Shown here piece by piece: positions 1-7,619 of a stretch of DNA of 23,782 bases. How positions within the stretch are numbered: the stretch's first letter is position 1; every line of letters begins with the position of its first letter. The notes under the pieces are model-generated. The model was not told the DNA's origin, made no database searches, and was given only the letters and a program-made list of their open reading frames with translations. Made by a program: the position numbers and the translations under genes. Source of the stretch: JBBQBM01 sp964554485 (lineage in GTDB: Bacteria > Patescibacteriota > Saccharimonadia > Saccharimonadales > JAGQMS01); the NCBI GenBank assembly GCA_964554485.1, contig CAZKOX010000010.1, positions 1 through 23,782 of the forward strand, read 5' to 3'.

Positions 1-2
1 AA

Positions 3-758
3 ATAATACTTAACACGTTAGGTAAAGAAGAAAAGGTTTTTCGCCAGACACTTCGTCAAGGTGTTCGAGAGTTTAACAGAATGACAGAAAACGTTAAACA
101 AGTTACTGGCGAAATGATTTTTAAATTACACGATACTTACGGCTTTCCGGCCGAGTTGACGGTTGAGGAAGCCTATATTGCAGGCGTTAAAGTTGATGAT
201 AAATGGAAGCAAGATTTTGATAAGCAAATGGCTGCCCAGCGCGCTAGGTCACAGACTGCTAGTAAGGGTACGTTCAAAGGTGGGTTAGCTGATCATTCCG
301 AAATTGTTACAAAATATCACACAGCAACACATTTAATGTATCGAGCTCTTCGACAAGTGTTAGGTGATCATGTCATGCAGCGAGGTAGCAATATTACTGC
401 CGAGCGTCTTCGTTTTGACTTTTCGCATCCAGACAAAATGACACCCGAGCAAATATCTGAGGTTGAAGAAATCGTAAATCAGCAGATAAAAAAAGACTGG
501 CCAATGTCTTGGCGTGAAGAAAACACTAAACAAGCTTTAGCTAATGGTGTAATGGGGGCTTTTGGCGATAAATACGGCGAGACAGTAAAAGTTTATACGG
601 TCGGTGATCCTGAAGGAGAACATTATAGCCGCGAAATTTGTGGCGGACCCCACGTTGAACACACTGGTGCGTTAGGTGAAGATGGAAAGAAGTTTAAAAT
701 TCAAAAAGAAGAGAGTTCTTCTGCCGGCATTCGCCGCATAAAAGCCACGTTGGTCTAA
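3..758 (+). CDS. alaS: Alanyl-tRNA synthetase, C-terminal part (5' end outside window)
   Basis: The reading frame is open from base 3 and has no start inside the window; the first ATG (81) is internal. Attaches alanine to tRNA-Ala in the cytoplasm. Seen: the end of the catalytic/tRNA-recognition part (HDTYGFPAELT), then the editing-type zinc motifs HTATH and CGGPH, and a conserved end (KEESSSAGIRRIKA). Only about 66 residues separate GFP from HTATHLM, whereas I recall about 168 in E. coli AlaRS, so the beta-barrel part of the editing region appears to be missing. The protein also stops just after the editing core, so the oligomerisation/C-Ala domain is absent. Compact AlaRS forms are in keeping with CPR bacteria. 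The gene is followed by a GC-rich cassette rather than by an operon partner. Identification is very sure; the functional effect of the missing parts is inference. Confidence 0.95.
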   Translation: MILNTLGKEEKVFRQTLRQGVREFNRMTENVKQVTGEMIFKLHDTYGFPAELTVEEAYIAGVKVDDKWKQDFDKQMAAQRARSQTASKGTFKGGLADHSEIVTKYHTATHLMYRALRQVLGDHVMQRGSNITAERLRFDFSHPDKMTPEQISEVEEIVNQQIKKDWPMSWREENTKQALANGVMGAFGDKYGETVKVYTVGDPEGEHYSREICGGPHVEHTGALGEDGKKFKIQKEESSSAGIRRIKATLV

Positions 759-763
759 TAAAT

Positions 764-817
764 GGACAAGCCCCGCGCCGAATTTTCATTCGATGCGGGG
801 CAAAATTGATCTTGTCC
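764..817. terminator. Strong GC-rich hairpin between alaS and the convergent small gene
   Basis: A perfect 7-bp stem (770-776 with 795-801) encloses a second perfect stem (CGAAT at 779-783 with ATTCG at 788-792, loop TTTC). An outer GGACAAG/CTTGTCC pair (764-770 with 811-817) can also close it. It lies just after the alaS stop and just after the stop of the minus-strand gene at 821, so it could end transcription from both sides. There is no clean T-run on either strand, so intrinsic termination is likely but not certain. Confidence 0.6.
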
Positions 818-1127
818 GCTTCAGTCTCTGATGTGCCTTACTTCAATCGGCACCCCCGTCTGGCCGGTCTTCTGATCGACCTCCAAGGCGGCCTTCATTG
901 CACCATCGCGGAGAGTAATGAGAAGTGGAGTTGAAACATCAACGGGTTTACCGTCGACAATCACCACAACACCTACTTCCGGTACCTGCACCGTCGCCAG
1001 CCGCACAGAGTCGACTCGTGCCCTGGGGACAGGCACGCCACTTTCTCTACCGAAGGCTCTTCCTGCCATTGGTGTGAGGTTGAACATGCGGGCTTACCGC
1101 CTTTCGTGTGACTTTTTGGACAAGATC
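808..1127. repeat. 10-bp inverted repeat flanking the first GC-rich gene
   Basis: GATCTTGTCC at 808-817 is the exact reverse complement of GGACAAGATC at 1118-1127. In the minus-strand transcript the first copy read lies in the 5' leader and the second lies just after the stop codon, so the two ends of the mRNA can pair. A further GGACAAG on the plus strand at 764-770 can compete for the same partner. Confidence 0.7.
821..1087 (-). CDS. Unrecognised 88-aa protein, GC-rich orphan gene
   Basis: I do not recognise the family. It is a small soluble protein of 88 residues with alternating hydrophobic residues that suggest beta strands (around residues 28-58) and no signal peptide or membrane segment. 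The ATG at 1087 has a plausible ribosome-binding site (GAAAGG, about 12 nt upstream) and a good promoter further up (1163-1191). Codon use is clearly richer in G and C than the neighbouring genes (many CTC, GCC, GTC, GGC codons), which suggests transfer or special selection. The gene stands alone, converging on alaS and divergent from the FtsA-like gene. The opposite strand has an 83-codon frame (918-1169) that lacks these signals. Reality of the gene is likely; function unknown. Confidence 0.6.
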   Translation of the reverse strand: MFNLTPMAGRAFGRESGVPVPRARVDSVRLATVQVPEVGVVVIVDGKPVDVSTPLLITLRDGAMKAALEVDQKTGQTGVPIEVRHIRD

Positions 1128-1162
1128 TCTTCCATCCAATCTTTCAGGATAAAAGTAGTAAT

Positions 1163-1191
1163 ACTATAACATACTTGTAACAAATAAGCAA
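1163..1191 (-). promoter_or_regulatory. Sigma70-type promoter of the first GC-rich gene
   Basis: On the minus strand TTGCTT (1186-1191) and TATAGT (1163-1168) are separated by 17 bp. Predicted transcription start is near 1156, giving a leader of about 70 nt. It closely resembles the promoter of the second cassette (TTGCAT, 17 bp, TATAGT at 12010-12038). Confidence 0.6.
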
Positions 1192-1221
1192 AGCTAAGGC
1201 GTTTTTGACCCAAAAATATGG

Positions 1222-1227
1222 TAAAAT
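1222..1227 (+). promoter_or_regulatory. Extended -10 element, predicted leaderless start of the FtsA-like gene
   Basis: TGG-TAAAAT (extended -10, hexamer 1222-1227) ends 7 nt before the ATG at 1235. There is no Shine-Dalgarno in that gap, so the mRNA would start at or next to the ATG. A clear -35 is not seen. Confidence 0.45.
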
Positions 1228-1234
1228 AACGGAT

Positions 1235-2527
1235 ATGCTTAAAAAGGTTTCGGCTGCTGCCAAAAAATTAAAAAATCGCACGCAAAAATCGCATGAAAGT
1301 AAGGCTCAGCGAATTGTAGCTCTAGATATTGGTACCGAATTCGTTAAGGTATTAATTGCAACGGTTCACGGCGACCAGCTCAATATTATTGGTTCGGCTC
1401 GAGTTCGCCAGAACTTGGCTGACATGCAGGCCGGAGCAATTGCAGACATATCGGCGGTTGTAGCTAACTGTGACGCAGCTCTTAATCAAGCTGAACAGTC
1501 TTCAGGAGCAACATCCAGAACCTGTGTTATTGGAATTGCAGGTGAGCTAGTGCAAGGAAATACTACGACAATAAAAATTAGTCGAAAAGATCCAAACAGA
1601 GCGCTCGACATAACCGAGCTTGATCGAATGATTCAACTCATACAAGAACGTGCTGCTGAGCGCGCCAAGGCAAAAATTTCAGAAGAGACCGGCGGTAAGA
1701 CTCCTGAAGTTAAACTTGTTAACAGTGCGCTGGTGAGCATGGAGATCGATGGCTATAAAGTTACTAACCCAATTGGCTTTCAAGGTAAAGACATTACAGT
1801 GCAACTTTATACTGCCTTTGCGCCGCAAATACACATTGGAGCGTTAGAAAAATGCGCCAACGAACTAGACATGGATCTGCTTGCAGTTGCCGCCGAACCA
1901 TTTGGGGTAGCTCGTTCAGTTATTGGTAATGACGCTAATTCGACAATGAGCGCCATATTAATTGATGTTGGTGGTGGCACGACCGACATTGCAGTTGTTA
2001 ATGAAGGCGGAGTTGAGGGAACGAAAATGTTTAGTATTGGTGGACGAATCTTTACGAAAGCTATCGAGCGCGATTTGAACGTTGATTTTGTAACGGCTGA
2101 AGCTCTAAAAGTAGGCTTGAGTACCAATCGAACACCACAAGCGCAGCGGGCGCCAGTTGAGGCGGCGCTAAAGAAAACGCTTGATGTTTGGCTGAACGGG
2201 ATCGAACTTGCACTTAGTGAATTTGATAAGCTGGACCACCTTCCGCATCAGATATTGCTTTGTGGTGGTGGCGCAAGTCTTGATTTATTAGTAGAAGCTT
2301 TGAAAGAACGAGACTGGTATAAGAATCTACCATTTACGCGCCGACCGACTGTGCAATATATTACACCCGACCAAGTTGTTGGAATCGTTGATACTACTGA
2401 CCGCGAACCTGACCATACTTTTATTACTGCCATGGGACTACTGCGGGTTGCGGCTGATACACTAGGAGTATTCGATAATCCTGGCGTTTCGGTTAGGGAT
2501 CGATTAAATCGGATGTTAAAAATATGA
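1235..2527 (+). CDS. FtsA/PilM-like actin-fold ATPase
   Basis: Member of the actin/Hsp70-fold FtsA-PilM group, cytoplasmic ATPases that anchor or organise envelope machines (division ring or type IV pilus). Seen: phosphate-1 motif DIGTEFVKV at residues 31-39, the phosphate-2/adenosine region DVGGGTTDIAVV near residue 244, a late GGGA adenosine motif, and a lysine-rich N-terminal tail. Length 430 aa fits FtsA. I chose ATG 1235: a TTG ten codons upstream (1205) is in frame, but it lies upstream of the predicted transcription start. The stop overlaps the next gene by 4 nt (ATGA), so it is probably translated together with the membrane protein that follows. A PilM-like role with the next gene as its membrane partner and an FtsA role in division cannot be told apart from sequence alone; no ftsZ lies in the window. 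Confidence 0.85.
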   Translation: MLKKVSAAAKKLKNRTQKSHESKAQRIVALDIGTEFVKVLIATVHGDQLNIIGSARVRQNLADMQAGAIADISAVVANCDAALNQAEQSSGATSRTCVIGIAGELVQGNTTTIKISRKDPNRALDITELDRMIQLIQERAAERAKAKISEETGGKTPEVKLVNSALVSMEIDGYKVTNPIGFQGKDITVQLYTAFAPQIHIGALEKCANELDMDLLAVAAEPFGVARSVIGNDANSTMSAILIDVGGGTTDIAVVNEGGVEGTKMFSIGGRIFTKAIERDLNVDFVTAEALKVGLSTNRTPQAQRAPVEAALKKTLDVWLNGIELALSEFDKLDHLPHQILLCGGGASLDLLVEALKERDWYKNLPFTRRPTVQYITPDQVVGIVDTTDREPDHTFITAMGLLRVAADTLGVFDNPGVSVRDRLNRMLKI

Positions 2528-4200
2528 ACCAATCTAAAGAAACCATATATATTGATATCGACGAAGACATCACCGGGATTATTGACCGAGTTGTTTCAAG
2601 TAAAAATTCGATAGTTGCTGCAGTATTGCCGAAGCGTGCCGGCATGTTGCATAGTAGCGTAAATATGCGACTTTTAAAGCGCGCTGCTGAAGAAGCAGGC
2701 AAAAGCCTAGTTCTAATTACAGCAGAAGCTCCGGTCATTAAACTTGCTGGCCTAACACGTGTTCATGTTGCAAAGTCTTTAACCACAAAACCATACCTTC
2801 CCGAAAAACCAGAGACTGAAATTACAGAAACCATTATTAGCGAATTGCCAAATGAACCAAAGGTTGATCCTGAGAAAAGTATTGGTGAACTGGCCGGTGA
2901 TAAAGTACCTGTCGATGCGCCAAAAGATGTTACAAAATCCGACGAAGATACCATTGAGCTTGATAATATAGAACCAGAATTAAAAGACGAAAATAATAAA
3001 GAACCTCACACCAAGAAAGACAAAAAATTGAGCGTGCCAAGTTTTGATAAATTCAGAAAACGGATATTTATTTATGGTGGTCTCGGTGTAGTGGTCTTAG
3101 TATTCTTATTCTTTGCTGCATTTGTGTGGCCGCGAGCAACAATCACAATTGCTACAGAAAAAAGTAATGTTGAAACAAGGCTGGATTTTACTGTCAATAT
3201 TGCTCAGGCTAAGCTTGATGAAACCGCAAAAATTTTACCGGCTGAACAAAAAGAGGTTAAGGCAACTTTAACCGAGAAATTTACCGCTACAGGCAAACAG
3301 GATAATGGTACTAGGGCTACTGGAAAGATGAACGTAACGAACTGTATTAATGATGGTGCTTCACATACCATACCGGCAGGCACGAGCTTTACTAGTAATG
3401 GTTTTACGTTTGTATCGACCGAGGCTACGACACTAGATCCAGCATTATTCAGCGGTTCAAATTGCAAGAGCGGTACTTTTGGTCTAGACAAGGATGTAAA
3501 TGTTGTCGCAGCTAGTGGTGGTGATAGCTATAACTTAAGCGCTCGTAGCTACAGTGCAAGCATTAGTGGAATAGTAGCCTACGGGACGGCAATGAGCGGT
3601 GGTACTAGTAAGATCGTTACGGTTGTGAGTACCGATGATGTTGAAGAAGCTAAGAAAAAAATATTAGCAAAAAGCACCGACGAATATAAAACACAGCTAA
3701 CATCGGCTTTTAAAGAATCTTCGAAGTTTGGGCTGGTAGAAACATTTACAGCAATTCAGGGAGAAGTTGTGAGTGCACCAAAGGTTGGAGAAGAATCAAC
3801 CACTGAAGCAACGCTTAGTGTTGCATTTACTTACCAGATGCTTGGAGTAAACAAGGCTGATCTAGAAAAAGTAATCGCCAATGCGCAAAATGCAAAAATT
3901 GATACAAAGAAACAAAAAATCTACGATTCTGGAATAGACACCGCAAAGATTGGTCAACTTGAACGTCCCGGCGCAGGAGAAGCAAAGATGAGTCTTAGCG
4001 GTACTGGTACTGCAGGGCCAAAACTTGACGCCGATACAATCGCCCGTGAAGTTGCAGGAAAAAGTGGCGGTGAAACAAAACAGATCATTTCATCAAGACC
4101 TGACATTGCTTCAGTAGAAGTTCGATATGACCCATTCTGGGTATTTAGCACTCCTAAAAAGGTTAGTCGTATTACAATTATCTTTGATGCAGCAAATTAA
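2524..4200 (+). CDS. Single-pass membrane protein with baseplate-J-like ectodomain
   Basis: 558 residues in three parts. Residues about 5-88 form a cytoplasmic alpha/beta domain (ETIYIDIDEDITGIIDRV, then AAVLPKRAGML) of a kind I recall from CPR and related bacteria. Residues 90-175 are an acidic, charged linker. One membrane helix lies at about 181-202. The remainder (203-558) is exported; it contains a segment like the baseplate J/gp47 family (HTIPAGTSF, then FTFVST), and two Cys near 274 and 312 that could form a disulfide. It starts inside the stop of the FtsA-like gene, so the two are probably partners: an ATPase inside the cell and a membrane-spanning adaptor reaching outwards, as PilM and PilN/O do. 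Its molecular role is not known to me. Confidence 0.7.
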   Translation: MNQSKETIYIDIDEDITGIIDRVVSSKNSIVAAVLPKRAGMLHSSVNMRLLKRAAEEAGKSLVLITAEAPVIKLAGLTRVHVAKSLTTKPYLPEKPETEITETIISELPNEPKVDPEKSIGELAGDKVPVDAPKDVTKSDEDTIELDNIEPELKDENNKEPHTKKDKKLSVPSFDKFRKRIFIYGGLGVVVLVFLFFAAFVWPRATITIATEKSNVETRLDFTVNIAQAKLDETAKILPAEQKEVKATLTEKFTATGKQDNGTRATGKMNVTNCINDGASHTIPAGTSFTSNGFTFVSTEATTLDPALFSGSNCKSGTFGLDKDVNVVAASGGDSYNLSARSYSASISGIVAYGTAMSGGTSKIVTVVSTDDVEEAKKKILAKSTDEYKTQLTSAFKESSKFGLVETFTAIQGEVVSAPKVGEESTTEATLSVAFTYQMLGVNKADLEKVIANAQNAKIDTKKQKIYDSGIDTAKIGQLERPGAGEAKMSLSGTGTAGPKLDADTIAREVAGKSGGETKQIISSRPDIASVEVRYDPFWVFSTPKKVSRITIIFDAAN

Positions 4201-4597
4201 TTATACAAATTCTCTCGGGCTTGATATTGGCTCCAAGCGAATAGGGGTTGCGCGAATTAATTCTGTTGCCCGCATACCTGAACCTCTCGTAACTCTCGAA
4301 AATAATGATAGTTTCACTGTTGAGTTAAAGAAAATCATAGATAAAGAGGCGGTTGATTTAATTGTTGTTGGTCTTCCGCGCAATATGAGTGGTGAAGAAA
4401 CTCAGCAGTCCAATATCGTTAAAGACTTTGTAGATAAAGTATTAAGACCTTCAATTAATTTACCGATTATCTATTATGATGAGACCTTATCCTCAGTTGA
4501 TGCCGAAAAATATTCAGACGATACAAAGAAGAAGCGGGGTATCGACGCTATCGCAGCTGCTGAAATTCTGAGATACTTTAATGAAGGGAATAACTAA
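4187..4597 (+). CDS. ruvX: RuvX/YqgF-family RNase H-like nuclease
   Basis: RNase H-fold protein of the YqgF/RuvX family, implicated in 16S rRNA 5'-end processing and as a putative Holliday junction resolvase. Seen: LGLDIGSKRIGVA near the N-terminus with the catalytic Asp, VVGLPRNMSG in the middle, and YYDETLSSVDAE plus a late GIDAIAAAEIL segment with the last acidic residue. The chosen ATG 4187 gives 136 aa, the usual family length, and overlaps the previous gene by 14 nt; the open frame continues upstream to 4127 but only as a read inside the previous gene. It is followed 3 nt later by mltG, and a yqgF-mltG order is common in bacteria. Confidence 0.9.
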   Translation: MQQINYTNSLGLDIGSKRIGVARINSVARIPEPLVTLENNDSFTVELKKIIDKEAVDLIVVGLPRNMSGEETQQSNIVKDFVDKVLRPSINLPIIYYDETLSSVDAEKYSDDTKKKRGIDAIAAAEILRYFNEGNN

Positions 4598-4600
4598 TTT

Positions 4601-5653
4601 ATGAAATTTTCGCTAGGAAAAAACAATCAACCGAAAAATCGTTGGAGAAAAGTCGCCATAATTACTTTGGTGGTTATTGCAGTGCTGATGTCGACCGCTC
4701 TAGTGGGTTCTCGTGTCTGGTACGACCAAAATCTAAAACCACTAACTATCCAAAGCCGAATAGTAACTGTCGAGATTCCGGTTGGCAGTACAGTCGATGA
4801 AATCGCTAATTTATTAAAAAAAGAAGAGGTGATAAGAAACACCCAAGCTTTTAAAATCTATGTACGCAGTCATGAAAAAGCAGATGGCCTTCGTTATGGG
4901 GTTTATGATTTTGATTCAAGTAAGTCAATTCCTGAGATTGTCGAGATACTTGTCAGCGGCCAGGAGGCAAGTGAATTATTTACTATCCCACCGGGGCTTC
5001 GTCTCGACCAAATTAAATCAAGGTTTATAAAAGCTGGATTTTCAGAGGCTGAGGTTAATGAGGCTCTTGAACCTACTCAGTATGAAGGACACAGGGCACT
5101 TGTTTCAAAACCTAAAGGTGATTCACTGGAAGGCTATTTGTATCCGGAATCTTTCCAACGCACTTCTTCGACCACCGCGAAATCTATTGTCGGCTTGTCT
5201 CTGGATGAAATGGCGAAGCGTTTTACTCCAGACCGAATTGAGGCGTTTAGCCGTCAAGGACTTTCGCCACACGATGCCATCACTATTGCGTCGATTATAG
5301 AAAAAGAAGTTCATCTTGCTGAGGATAGGTTGGTGGTTGCGCAAATTTTCCTAAAACGGTTAAAGGAGGGTATTGCCTTAGGCTCGGATGTAACTTATGA
5401 ATATGCAGCAGCGGTGCATGGTGGAATTGCTTGGCCGGGACTTGAGGACCCATACAATACACGGCTTTATACTGGACTACCCCCTGGACCGATTGCAAAC
5501 TTTGACGAAACAGCACTAGAGGCTGTGGCGCACCCGGCGGATACTGATTATCTATTCTTTTTGTCTGGTGACGATGACAAAACTTACTATGGAAAAACTC
5601 TAGCCGAACACGATCAGAATATTCGAGAACACTGTCAGCAAAAGTGCAAATAA
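4601..5653 (+). CDS. mltG: Endolytic murein transglycosylase MltG
   Basis: Membrane-anchored lytic transglycosylase of the YceG family that cuts nascent peptidoglycan and sets glycan strand length. Seen: basic N-terminus, a membrane helix at about 17-38, a LysM-like subdomain (VEIPVGSTVDEIA), LEGYLYPES at 177-185, and the catalytic region ASIIEKEV with the expected catalytic Glu at residue 234, followed by GSDVTYEY and YNTRLYTGLPPGPI. At 350 aa it has the normal family length. AAGGG about 12 nt upstream of the ATG is a weak ribosome-binding site. It sits 3 nt after ruvX and 29 nt before obg, so it is probably co-transcribed. Confidence 0.96.
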   Translation: MKFSLGKNNQPKNRWRKVAIITLVVIAVLMSTALVGSRVWYDQNLKPLTIQSRIVTVEIPVGSTVDEIANLLKKEEVIRNTQAFKIYVRSHEKADGLRYGVYDFDSSKSIPEIVEILVSGQEASELFTIPPGLRLDQIKSRFIKAGFSEAEVNEALEPTQYEGHRALVSKPKGDSLEGYLYPESFQRTSSTTAKSIVGLSLDEMAKRFTPDRIEAFSRQGLSPHDAITIASIIEKEVHLAEDRLVVAQIFLKRLKEGIALGSDVTYEYAAAVHGGIAWPGLEDPYNTRLYTGLPPGPIANFDETALEAVAHPADTDYLFFLSGDDDKTYYGKTLAEHDQNIREHCQQKCK

Positions 5654-5682
5654 CAGTCTGATAAGCTACACTACTAAAAGAT

Positions 5683-6966
5683 ATGTTTGTAGATAAAGTT
5701 ATAGTTTCGATTGCGGCTGGCGATGGTGGTGACGGAAAAGTCAGTTTTCGGCATGAAAAATTCATAGATCGAGGAGGCCCTGATGGCGGTGATGGTGGCA
5801 ATGGCGGCAGTATTTTTGTTGTGGCAAGTAATAGTGAAAACACGCTTGCTCGTTTTAGACACGACAAATTAGTAGCTGCTGAGGCCGGAAGCCCAGGAAA
5901 TGAAAGAAAGAAGCACGGCAAAAAAGGCGAAGATATGATTGTTAAAGTGCCGATCGGAACGGTAGTCATGCGTGATGATGAGATGATTGCAGATTTAACA
6001 GAAATTGATCAAAAAGTGTTGATTGCAAAAGGCGGTAAAGGTGGATTTGGTAATGCCCATTTTGTAAGCTCAGTCCGTCAAGCACCGCGAGTCGCCGAAA
6101 CTGGCGAACCAGGAGAATCTTTTTCGGCAGTTTTTGAACTTAAAAGCATTGCTGATGTTGGAATAATCGGTTTGCCTAATTCAGGCAAGTCCACTTTCTT
6201 AAGTGTTGTTAGTAATGCAAAACCCGAAATCGCCAACTACCCGTTTACGACGCTTATACCGAACCTAGGAGTTGCCGATATTGATAAAAACAATTCTCTA
6301 CTACTAGCCGACATTCCAGGACTAATCGAAGGGGCTAGTGAAGGAAAGGGCTTAGGCGACGAATTCTTACGACACGTTGAACGAACAAAAGTACTGCTTC
6401 ATCTAATCGACGCCTACGAAGAAGATGTTGCTGGGGTATATAAAACGATCACTTCCGAACTAGCTGCTTATTCCAAAGAACTTGGCAAGCGACCACAGCT
6501 CGTAGTGCTTACAAAAACTGAAGGTTTGGATAATGAAATTGTGGCTGACCAGATTTCAAAACTGTCTGTTGTTTTGCCAAAAAAGGCTGTCGTAATGGCT
6601 ATGTCCGCTCAGAGCGGTGAGGGAGTCAAAGAAGTGCTTTATGCTCTAAAAAAACTAGTTGATGCATCGGCCAAAAAGACTGTCAAAAAATCTAAAGAAA
6701 ATAATCAGATTATTATTCGGCCAGACTTTGAAGCAGATGCGTGGGTTGTTACAAAAACCGATGACGGCTTTATAGTAACCGGTCAAAAAATAGAGCAGTT
6801 TGCACGTCGAACGCGCTTTGATAACTACTTCTCGATTAGTCGTTTACTAGATATATTCAAAAAAACTGGGATATTGCGTGAACTAAAAAGACAGGGCTTG
6901 AAAGAAGGACAGCGAATTCAGGTTGGCAAGAATAACATCGGTAGCTTCGAATATATATTCACGTAG
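5683..6966 (+). CDS. obgE: Obg/CgtA GTPase
   Basis: Ribosome-associated GTPase involved in 50S assembly and stress response. Seen: glycine-rich Obg domain (1-158, with GGDGGNGGS), G domain with G1 GLPNSGKST (163-171), G3 DIPG (210-213) and SAQ as G5 (308-310), and a C-terminal OCT domain (about 355-427, VTGQKIEQFARRT). The usual G4 NKxD is TKTE (277-280), with the specificity Asp replaced by Glu; the Lys is kept. All three domains are present and 427 aa is normal. It is the last gene of the run that starts at 1235. A TACACT hexamer at 5667-5672 could give a nearly leaderless transcript of its own. No terminator is evident before the convergent pilin-like gene. Confidence 0.96.
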   Translation: MFVDKVIVSIAAGDGGDGKVSFRHEKFIDRGGPDGGDGGNGGSIFVVASNSENTLARFRHDKLVAAEAGSPGNERKKHGKKGEDMIVKVPIGTVVMRDDEMIADLTEIDQKVLIAKGGKGGFGNAHFVSSVRQAPRVAETGEPGESFSAVFELKSIADVGIIGLPNSGKSTFLSVVSNAKPEIANYPFTTLIPNLGVADIDKNNSLLLADIPGLIEGASEGKGLGDEFLRHVERTKVLLHLIDAYEEDVAGVYKTITSELAAYSKELGKRPQLVVLTKTEGLDNEIVADQISKLSVVLPKKAVVMAMSAQSGEGVKEVLYALKKLVDASAKKTVKKSKENNQIIIRPDFEADAWVVTKTDDGFIVTGQKIEQFARRTRFDNYFSISRLLDIFKKTGILRELKRQGLKEGQRIQVGKNNIGSFEYIFT

Positions 6967-7047
6967 GCATGCCCAAACAACACTCTCCCTATTCGCTGGG
7001 ATCGAACTTGGTGCGCCGCAGAGGATCTTGATGCTTTATTCAGTTTC

Positions 7048-7527
7048 TTAGCAAGAAGCAAGATTAGATACTTTGACAGGTTTACTTGAAGACGCCCCAA
7101 TAATACCAGCGACGTAGTCATCGGTGCTTCTTGTGGTAGCTGTTTTTGAAAGTATGCTGCTGGTTTTATAAGCAGAGATATTGTCGTATATTAAATAGGT
7201 GTTACTTAGCGAAGTTCCATTAAAATGGACACCCCACTTTAAATCATAGGATGTAGTATTAACAACGTACGCTCTTATTATCCATCCGTTGATAGACTTA
7301 AACCAACTATTACTAACAGCTGATTTGCAGGCAAATACTGAGACCGCTGAGCGGTTACCGGAACCAAAAGGAATATAAGCAATTCTTGTCCAATTATATG
7401 CCTGAGCATCTATATTCTTATTCTTGTAAATTCTCCAGCCGGCAAAGCCAGCAGCACCAACAACTAGCGCTAGTATTGCAAAGATTAATAAATGGTGCGT
7501 AAATCCTTTTTGGTTGAGTTTTTTCAT
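7048..7527 (-). CDS. Pilin-like exported protein A
   Basis: 159-aa protein with a prepilin-like N-terminus: MKKLNQKGFTHH followed by about 20 hydrophobic residues (13-32) and a positively charged edge (WRIYKNK). The KGF resembles the type IV prepilin cleavage site, but Glu+5 is missing (Leu there), so processing by a PilD-type peptidase is uncertain. The rest is a small beta-rich domain with two Cys (in VFACK and at the C-terminus) that could pair. It is a paralogue of the gene at 9242: the first 40 residues are nearly identical, the remainder is strongly diverged apart from the R-S-x2-x-VF-x-CK segment and the C-terminal Cys. The leader has AGGGG about 8 nt from the ATG. Probably a cell-surface filament or adhesin subunit; the partner peptidase gene lies next to it. 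Function is inference. Confidence 0.75.
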   Translation of the reverse strand: MKKLNQKGFTHHLLIFAILALVVGAAGFAGWRIYKNKNIDAQAYNWTRIAYIPFGSGNRSAVSVFACKSAVSNSWFKSINGWIIRAYVVNTTSYDLKWGVHFNGTSLSNTYLIYDNISAYKTSSILSKTATTRSTDDYVAGIIGASSSKPVKVSNLASC

Positions 7528-7619
7528 TTGTTTCCCCTTTTTTATTATTAGACTGTTTATTTTGCGTATATAGTGATTAGATTAGCAGATCTATCCGTAA
7601 ACACAAGCGGTTTTTGGTT
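7400..7619 (-). repeat. Left arm of 220-bp inverted repeat
   Basis: Its reverse complement aligns without gaps to 9150-9369. My hand count is about 16 differences in 220 bp: 2 in the 92 non-coding bases and about 14 in the coding part, mostly synonymous. It covers the promoter, leader and first 42 codons of pilin-like gene A. Its inner edge coincides with the stop codon of the signal peptidase gene (7619-7621). Confidence 0.95.
7576..7606 (-). promoter_or_regulatory. Promoter of pilin-like gene A, with altered -10
   Basis: Same layout as the right copy: TTGTGT as -35, then a -10 region that reads TAATCTAAT instead of TAATATAAT. The single change turns TATAAT into TCTAAT (or TAATAT into TAATCT, depending on which register is used), so this copy should be weaker. 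Confidence 0.45.

Noticed and set aside
764..1127. First GC-rich cassette as RNase P RNA, tmRNA or SRP RNA
   Set aside because: None of the signature sequences I know for these RNAs is present on either strand, and a good open reading frame with a promoter is.
918..1169. 83-codon plus-strand frame inside the first GC-rich cassette
   Set aside because: No ribosome-binding site, Thr/Ser-rich shadow composition, and the minus strand has promoter, ribosome-binding site and 3' hairpin for its own frame.
5295..5969. 224-codon minus-strand frame across mltG and obg
   Set aside because: It is antisense to two well-supported genes and rich in Pro/Ser/Leu as expected from the complement of their codons.
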